A stretch of DNA of 37,447 nt from Thermodesulfovibrionia bacterium (GTDB lineage: Bacteria > Nitrospirota > Thermodesulfovibrionia > UBA6902), in contig JAGVGM010000094.1 in assembly GCA_020057065.1 (NCBI GenBank), positions 1 through 37,447 on the forward strand. The letters are read 5' to 3'. Within the stretch, counting starts at the first letter, position 1; every line of letters starts with the position of its first letter. Position numbers and translations under genes: made by a program. Below, one piece after another: positions 32,757-37,447 of the stretch. Below the pieces are notes generated by a model. It was not told where the DNA came from. It ran no database searches and saw nothing but the letters and a program-made list of their open reading frames with translations.

Positions 32757-34303
32757 TGACAGGCGCAATAGCCGTTAAGAAAATAGCATCAGCCGCTTTT
32801 ACATCGGTTTTAAAACTCGGTGAATTTTTGCAGCCCCTCTGTAGAACACTCACTCGCAGCGCTGACAGCGTGTTTTTGCCAAAAAACTTCTTTTGCATAA
32901 GTCTTGATAAGGGAGGCCTTTCAGCCGCTTATGGTTCAAAATTCCTGTCGCTGATAAGAATAAAAGGGACTAAAAGATATCAATACGGGGGATACCCTCA
33001 AACTGAAGAAGCGGCGTCATCAGCGATACTGGCTGTCAGCGAACTGAAGGCTGAAAAAGCAGATGTTACGCTTAACATACCAAAGGAATGGGTGATTATA
33101 AAGACGGCTGAATTGCCTGTTGCCGTCAAAGAAAATCTTCCTGATGTAGTCCAGCGTGAGATAGACCGGCTGACTCCATTCAGCGCTGAAGATGCTCTAT
33201 TCGACTTCAGGGTGCTTAATGAAGACGATAAGAAACTGACAATTTTATTGGCGGCAGCAAAGGCTGATATTGTAAATAAATACATTGAATCACTGAAAGG
33301 GAAAAATATCGTGGTCACCTGTGTCAGTCTGAACCTCTCCTGTATCGGCAGCATGCTTAACTTTGTTTATGGAAATAAAGATTATGTATATATGGAAATA
33401 AACAATGATGGATTTGAGGGCGCATTATTTATGAATGAGGCTTTAAGGGAAGCGTTTACAGGGGACTTTATTGACGGCGACGACAACTCAAAAGCAGAAA
33501 CAGTTTTGGCAAAAATTGCGCTTTCTGCAGATCCCGTTAAAAAAGCAGGACGGACTCCGCAGGTTCTGCTCTCGCTGAATAATATGTCTCCATCTTTTAT
33601 AGAGCTGCTGAAATCTAAAGCAAATATACCATTTAAACTGATCAACGAAAATGATATACGACTCAGGATACACGGAGGCGCCGGTCCCATTCCATATTAT
33701 GCTGTCGGTGGAGTTCTGGAGAGATTATCCGATAAGGCTGAGGGATTCAACCTGCTGACAAAAGGAATCCGTGAAAGACAGAAAACCCCGGTCGTCCTTA
33801 CAGCGGCGCTATTACTGACAATCGCGGCCCTCGGCGTTCTCAACATGGTTATGCCGCTTAAGACAGAACAAAAAAAACTCTTAACAATTGAGAGCGATAT
33901 GGCGCTCAGAAAAAAAGAAGTAAAAAAGTTCGAATGGCTTGCACAGGAAATCAAAACGGTTGACAAGGACAACTCTGATATGAAAAGTTTCAGGGGGAGC
34001 AGACCGCCGTCAATTGATATTATCAGAGAAATTACATCTGTGCTTCCGCAAAATGCCTGGCTCACGAGAATGCATATTTCAGAGACTAATGTTGAGCTCG
34101 AGGGTTATGCTAATCCGGCAACCGCATTGCTGCTAAAACTGGAAGCATCATCCTATTTTAAAAAGGCAGAATTTGCTTCACAAACATTTAAGGATGTTCA
34201 GAAAGGCCTTGACAGATTTCAGATACGCATGGAAATAGACGGCGCAAAGAAAGTAGAGACAACCCCAAAAAATGAAGAAGAGCTGACAGATGAAGAACTC
34301 TAA
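32756..34303 (+). CDS. gspL: GspL-like type II secretion protein (PilM-like + membrane + PilN-like)
   Basis: 515 residues. Residues ~44-330 look like an actin-fold GspL/PilM cytoplasmic domain (FFCISLDKGGLSAAYGS, and REIDRLTPFSAEDALFDF, a segment typical of PilM/GspL). A single membrane segment lies at ~346-367 (VVLTAALLLTIAALGVLNMV). It is followed by a periplasmic coiled segment and a PilN/GspL-type ferredoxin-like domain (WLTRMHISETNVELEGYA). GspL links the ATPase GspE to the inner-membrane platform. The first ~40 residues are an extra N-terminal extension. Start ATG overlaps the gspK stop by one base. The assignment as GspL versus a fused PilM-PilN rests on the adjacent gspK and gspD. Confidence 0.78.
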   Translation: MTGAIAVKKIASAAFTSVLKLGEFLQPLCRTLTRSADSVFLPKNFFCISLDKGGLSAAYGSKFLSLIRIKGTKRYQYGGYPQTEEAASSAILAVSELKAEKADVTLNIPKEWVIIKTAELPVAVKENLPDVVQREIDRLTPFSAEDALFDFRVLNEDDKKLTILLAAAKADIVNKYIESLKGKNIVVTCVSLNLSCIGSMLNFVYGNKDYVYMEINNDGFEGALFMNEALREAFTGDFIDGDDNSKAETVLAKIALSADPVKKAGRTPQVLLSLNNMSPSFIELLKSKANIPFKLINENDIRLRIHGGAGPIPYYAVGGVLERLSDKAEGFNLLTKGIRERQKTPVVLTAALLLTIAALGVLNMVMPLKTEQKKLLTIESDMALRKKEVKKFEWLAQEIKTVDKDNSDMKSFRGSRPPSIDIIREITSVLPQNAWLTRMHISETNVELEGYANPATALLLKLEASSYFKKAEFASQTFKDVQKGLDRFQIRMEIDGAKKVETTPKNEEELTDEEL

Positions 34304-34844
34304 GGCGTTAATTGTAATGATACCCCTCGCAGTCCTCCTGCTTGGTGTAGTCGCGTATCAGTACGGCTACCTGAAAATCAGGTCGGAAATGACCGCTCTC
34401 AAAGAAGAAGAGGAAATGAAGACAAAAATCCTCGGAAAGTACATTAACCTGATATCAAAGATCCCTGAGATGGAAAAGGAATTTACAGAGAAGAGTCATC
34501 TGAGAGAGTTTTATAAAACGGAGCTCTTGCAAGGGGAAACTGATGCAATCGCAGCCGCAGCGCTTCAGGACCTGGTCAAAGGCCTTTTAATCAGCAGGGG
34601 GGGGAAGATATCCCGTGAACTGATCGGTCCGCCTGCTGAAATGGGGAAATTTAAAATTGTAAACATAAGCCTGGACGCCTCGATGCCTGACGTCAGGGTC
34701 CTGAGCGATGCAATCTATTCTGTAGAAACCAATAATAATCCATCGCTCTTTATCAACGATATAGATATAAGAGTTAAAGACCTTAAAGAGCCTCGTGAAC
34801 TTATAGTAAAACTAAATGTATCTGCCATGACAGGCGGAAAATAA
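34290..34844 (+). CDS. gspM: GspM/PilO-like inner-membrane type II secretion protein
   Basis: 184 residues with one N-terminal membrane segment (LIVMIPLAVLLLGVVAYQYGY), a charged coiled-coil (EMTALKEEEEMKTKILGKY) and a C-terminal ferredoxin-like region (KFKIVNISLDASMPDVRVLSDAIYS is its core, shown in part). This is the layout of GspM (T2SSM_b) or PilO, which pair with GspL or PilN. It overlaps the gspL-like gene by 14 bases, so it is translationally coupled. The family call is by size, topology and position rather than a diagnostic motif. Confidence 0.7.
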   Translation: MKNSKALIVMIPLAVLLLGVVAYQYGYLKIRSEMTALKEEEEMKTKILGKYINLISKIPEMEKEFTEKSHLREFYKTELLQGETDAIAAAALQDLVKGLLISRGGKISRELIGPPAEMGKFKIVNISLDASMPDVRVLSDAIYSVETNNNPSLFINDIDIRVKDLKEPRELIVKLNVSAMTGGK

Positions 34845-34859
34845 ATTATAGGGAGCAAG

Positions 34860-35438
34860 TTGAAATATATTAACTATATTATAAAAAACATTAACCTTCT
34901 GAATATAATTCTGCTGACAGCTATTGTCGTGTGGGTATATTATATTATAATGCCTTCTTTAAGAATGGACGTAAGTTACACACTGCCCGCAGTAGAAAAT
35001 AGTGTTGATAATAAAGCTGAAGCAACGCCCGAAATACAAAGTCTGTCTTTTGAAGAATACATGGTAATCGCCGGGGAAAATACGTTTCATCCCGACAGGA
35101 TTATGCCTGTTGAGAAAGTTGAGAAAAAAGAAGAAAAAGCCGCTCCCCCATTGCCAAAGCCCGAGATTGTGCTGTACGGTACGCTGATTTCAGACGATCT
35201 AAGCCTTGCATACATTGAAGATGTAAGCTCTCCGATCACCTCGCCCGGCAGAGGAAAACGGGTACGGGTCATAAAGAAAGGAGCCGATATCGGCGGTTTT
35301 ATATTGAAAGAAATTAAATCCGATATGATAGTGCTGGTAAGAGGTGAAGAAATAATGACGGTAAATCTGGCCTATCCCATAAAGAAGAGGGAGTCTTTTT
35401 CACCTCAAACCTCGTCCCCTCCTAAATCCTCAAATTAA
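34860..35438 (+). CDS. gspC: GspC-like inner-membrane protein of type II secretion (no PDZ domain)
   Basis: 192 residues from a TTG start with GGGAG at 34851-34855, 4 bases upstream. It has one membrane helix (~12-31, NLLNIILLTAIVVWVYYIIM), a Pro/Glu-rich periplasmic linker, and a β-rich 'HR' domain at ~98-172 (EIVLYGTLISDDLSLAYIED; KGADIGGFILKEI). In type II systems this domain contacts the N0 domain of the secretin GspD. The usual C-terminal PDZ or coiled-coil domain is missing; it ends in a short Ser/Pro tail. PilP is an alternative name for the same architecture. Its stop shares TTAA with the stop of the convergent gspD. Confidence 0.74.
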   Translation: MKYINYIIKNINLLNIILLTAIVVWVYYIIMPSLRMDVSYTLPAVENSVDNKAEATPEIQSLSFEEYMVIAGENTFHPDRIMPVEKVEKKEEKAAPPLPKPEIVLYGTLISDDLSLAYIEDVSSPITSPGRGKRVRVIKKGADIGGFILKEIKSDMIVLVRGEEIMTVNLAYPIKKRESFSPQTSSPPKSSN

Positions 35439-37207
35439 TCTTCTTCCTGGTCCTTTGAGGAGTTGTCTATAAATTCGTCTATTTTTTTATCCCTGGCAGA
35501 ATCCTTAAACTTGTTCATGTAATCCGATGTAACACTGCCTGCATCTTTAATATTCTTTATAACATGGGGAGTAAGGAGTATAACGAGCTCTATCTTGTCA
35601 GCAGCCTTTGTAGTACTGCCGAATAAATAACCCAATATAGGTATCTTGCTGAGAAGAGGGATGCCGGTGTTTGTCTTGCTTGTATCTTCTCTCATAAGCC
35701 CCCCGATTATTATCGTCTCGCCGTCTTGTGCGACAAGAAATGTAGAGGCCTCTGTCTTGTTTATAACAGGGGCACCTCCTGCAGCAATATCTGCTAATGA
35801 AGTTGCGGAAGAAGATACCTCCTGCGTTATCTCAAGAGAGACCAGTCCACTTTCATTGACCTGAGGTTTTACTTTGAGTATTATTCCTATGTCCTTATAT
35901 TGGACTGAAGTTATTTGACCACCTGAAGTTGGTATCTGAACTGTTGGAATAGGAATCTGTTGACCTACCTGAATCCTTGCCTCACGATTATCTGATACAA
36001 GTATATGAGGAGCAGCCATGACGTTTACTTTGCCTTCGGATGAAAGCGCCTCAATGCGCGCCCTCAATATCCCGCTTGTGTCTGAAGCAAGAAAGGTAAA
36101 GCCTGTTCCTGAAAGGGTCGCAGGGGCTCCCGATTTATCTACAAGATCAGACGGCCTTTGTCCTGCTTCACCGGTAAGATTAAAATCCTTTGTGAAGGGC
36201 TTTAAGCTGAAATTTAGATCCGTCTTCAGGGACCAGGCAATTCCGAATTTTAAACTGTCTGACAGGTCCACACGTGCGATCAAACCTTCTATCAGGACCT
36301 GTCTCGGTACTATATCAATCTTTTTTATGGTCTCAGATATAAGCGCATAATCCTCCGGGGTCGATAGTATAATAATGGTGTTTGTTAATTCGTCGGGGAA
36401 TATAGTGGTGATGTCAGCAACTAATCCCACGCCTCCAGATGGGGTTACACCCTTCGGCTGCTGGGATGGCGCAGGCTGTGGCGCACCCTTTTCCGATACC
36501 GGTGAAGACGTTTGCTGCCTTGCGCCCAAAAAAATCTGTTGAAGTAAGGCGGCTAAATCTTTTGCCTTGCTGTTCTGAACCGGATATACAAAGACCTGCG
36601 GCTTTATTTTTTTCAGACGTTCGCTGTCAAATATTTCCACAAGCTGAAGGAGCCTTTTTATATTAGCGTCTGTATCTACAATAATCATATGATTGCTCTT
36701 GGGTACATCTACAATAACGGAATTAGATGAAAGAAACGGCGTAAGAATTTTAATCATCTCTGAGGATGAGATATAATCAAGAGGCACAATCTGAAGTAAG
36801 GCCTTGCCGGTAATCCGAACCTTCTCAGCCTCTCTTCCTATGCCGACTGCTGTAGGCTCCTTAGGCATAGCATTTATTGTGACTATTCTGTAAAGATTGT
36901 TTTCCTCTACAACACTGATACCGTTAATCCTTAAAACCACTTCCATCAAAGGCAGCACATCCTTCTTTGATACAGGGGTAACCGTCCTCAAATTTACCCG
37001 GCCTTTTACCTGCGGGTCCACTATATAATTAACCTTGAGAATGTCGCCAAAGATTGTCTGTATTACTGCAAACACATCTTCATCATCAAAATTGAGGGTG
37101 ATCTTTTCGCTGCTGTCACTATCAGACGTGGATCCCTGTGCATAGAGTGAACTTGCATATAAAAAAAGAATTAGTATTAAACCAAAAAGAATTAATTTCC
37201 TGTGCAA
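35435..37207 (-). CDS. gspD: Type II secretion outer-membrane secretin GspD
   Basis: 590 residues from a TTG start with a strong GGAGGAG (37210-37216) just upstream. Signal peptide MHRKLILFGLILILFLYASS. N0 domain ~36-105 (ITLNFDDEDVFAVIQTIFGD); N1 ~130-195; one further N-domain ~203-302 interrupted by a Ser/Pro/Gln-rich loop (~230-257). A secretin core follows at ~305-560, with VPRQVLIEGLIARVDL, VMAAPHILVSDNREA and IPILGYLFGS near the end, then a charged C-terminal tail. It forms the multimeric outer-membrane channel. At 590 residues with apparently three N-domains it is smaller than the ~650-residue, four-N-domain enterobacterial GspD. It is oriented against the gspK-C cluster, so it must have its own promoter. 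Confidence 0.95.
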   Translation of the reverse strand: MHRKLILFGLILILFLYASSLYAQGSTSDSDSSEKITLNFDDEDVFAVIQTIFGDILKVNYIVDPQVKGRVNLRTVTPVSKKDVLPLMEVVLRINGISVVEENNLYRIVTINAMPKEPTAVGIGREAEKVRITGKALLQIVPLDYISSSEMIKILTPFLSSNSVIVDVPKSNHMIIVDTDANIKRLLQLVEIFDSERLKKIKPQVFVYPVQNSKAKDLAALLQQIFLGARQQTSSPVSEKGAPQPAPSQQPKGVTPSGGVGLVADITTIFPDELTNTIIILSTPEDYALISETIKKIDIVPRQVLIEGLIARVDLSDSLKFGIAWSLKTDLNFSLKPFTKDFNLTGEAGQRPSDLVDKSGAPATLSGTGFTFLASDTSGILRARIEALSSEGKVNVMAAPHILVSDNREARIQVGQQIPIPTVQIPTSGGQITSVQYKDIGIILKVKPQVNESGLVSLEITQEVSSSATSLADIAAGGAPVINKTEASTFLVAQDGETIIIGGLMREDTSKTNTGIPLLSKIPILGYLFGSTTKAADKIELVILLTPHVIKNIKDAGSVTSDYMNKFKDSARDKKIDEFIDNSSKDQEED

Positions 37208-37346
37208 TTCTCCTCCGTTAATGTTATCTGTTAATTATTAGAGAATAGATTTTATAAAACTATTGATAAATATAACAAAAGACAGACATAAAAGTCACCA
37301 GAAAAATACATATCCTGGGTAACCCTTCAGTTAAAGGTGGTTATTA
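37208..37346 (-). promoter_or_regulatory. gspD leader region
   Basis: A/T-rich stretch upstream of gspD with several TATAA/TTTATA-like segments and the GGAGGAG site next to the TTG. I see no single convincing -35/-10 pair and no open frame. Confidence 0.4.
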
Positions 37347-37437
37347 CCCCCCCCTTTGGCAAAGGGGGGCGAGGGGGGATTTTTTAAATTCATTCTACAA
37401 AATCTCCCCTAACCCCTCTTTTTCAAAGAGGGGGATA
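37347..37437. repeat. Head-to-head pair of REP-like palindromic elements
   Basis: Unit 1 has CCCCCCTTT-GGC-AAAGGGGGG (37349-37369) and a GAGGGGGGATTTTTT tail. Unit 2 has CCCCTCTTT-TTC-AAAGAGGGG (37413-37433) preceded by AAAATCTCCCCT, i.e. the same element inverted. Spacer is about 15 bases. It is the same family as the element inside the TPR-GT gene at 26680-26745. Confidence 0.92.
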
Positions 37438-37447
37438 GTCCAATCCA

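Overview
The window looks like a chromosome segment of a Gram-negative, probably anaerobic or metal/sulfur-cycling bacterium. The secretin (GspD) implies an outer membrane. The paired six-heme c-type cytochromes and the long runs of TPR-glycosyltransferases are what I would expect in Nitrospirota (Thermodesulfovibrionia-like) or a deltaproteobacterial lineage. That placement is inference from gene content; no rRNA or other marker gene is present.

Layout. (1) 1-14084, plus strand: a glycosylation block. It starts with a 5'-truncated multidomain protein (glycosyltransferase, FkbM methyltransferase, GT2). Next is a 2519-residue protein chaining a methyltransferase, a GT4, several GT2-type domains, a radical SAM/SPASM module, a DUF5672-like domain, a TPR and a SEC-C zinc motif. 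Two TPR + GT9-like (heptosyltransferase-type, GT-B) proteins follow. (2) 14099-25008, minus strand: seven tightly packed genes (two TPR-GT9s, a GT8-like/TPR/GT-D-like fusion, a methyltransferase/CgeB-like/methyltransferase fusion, a TPR-GT2, a GT-B-like protein and a GT2-like protein). (3) 25009-25170: a divergent promoter region. (4) 25171-29927, plus strand: a doubled TPR-GT9-TPR-GT9 protein and a GT4. (5) 30075-31638: two tandem cytochromes, each with two triheme c7-like modules. (6) 31797-35438: gspK, a gspL-like gene, gspM-like and gspC-like genes of a type II secretion system, converging on gspD (35435-37207, minus). (7) 37208-37447: leader of gspD plus a pair of palindromic repeats.

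How it fits together. The first 30 kb is almost only transferases. No nucleotide-sugar synthesis, flippase, polymerase or ligase gene is visible, so this looks like the assembly and decoration part of a larger surface-glycan or glycoprotein locus. TPR arms joined to GT-B domains suggest protein acceptors or scaffolding, by analogy with O-GlcNAc transferase; this is inference. The type II secretion genes next to exported multiheme cytochromes suggest, but do not prove, export of cytochromes or other proteins to the cell surface.

Most striking signal. In all four plus-strand GT9-like modules, the linker between the two Rossmann-like halves carries a different short repeat. These are heptamer tandem arrays (GTCACTC, TTCACTG, CCCTATC/CCCTACA) or palindromic interspersed elements, all at the same place just before the K/R-IGI-x-WQG motif. 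The two minus-strand relatives lack any insert there. Because the unit is 7 bp, gain or loss of one heptamer would truncate the enzyme within a few to about 17 codons. This makes the linker both a hot spot for repeat insertion and a possible phase-variation switch.
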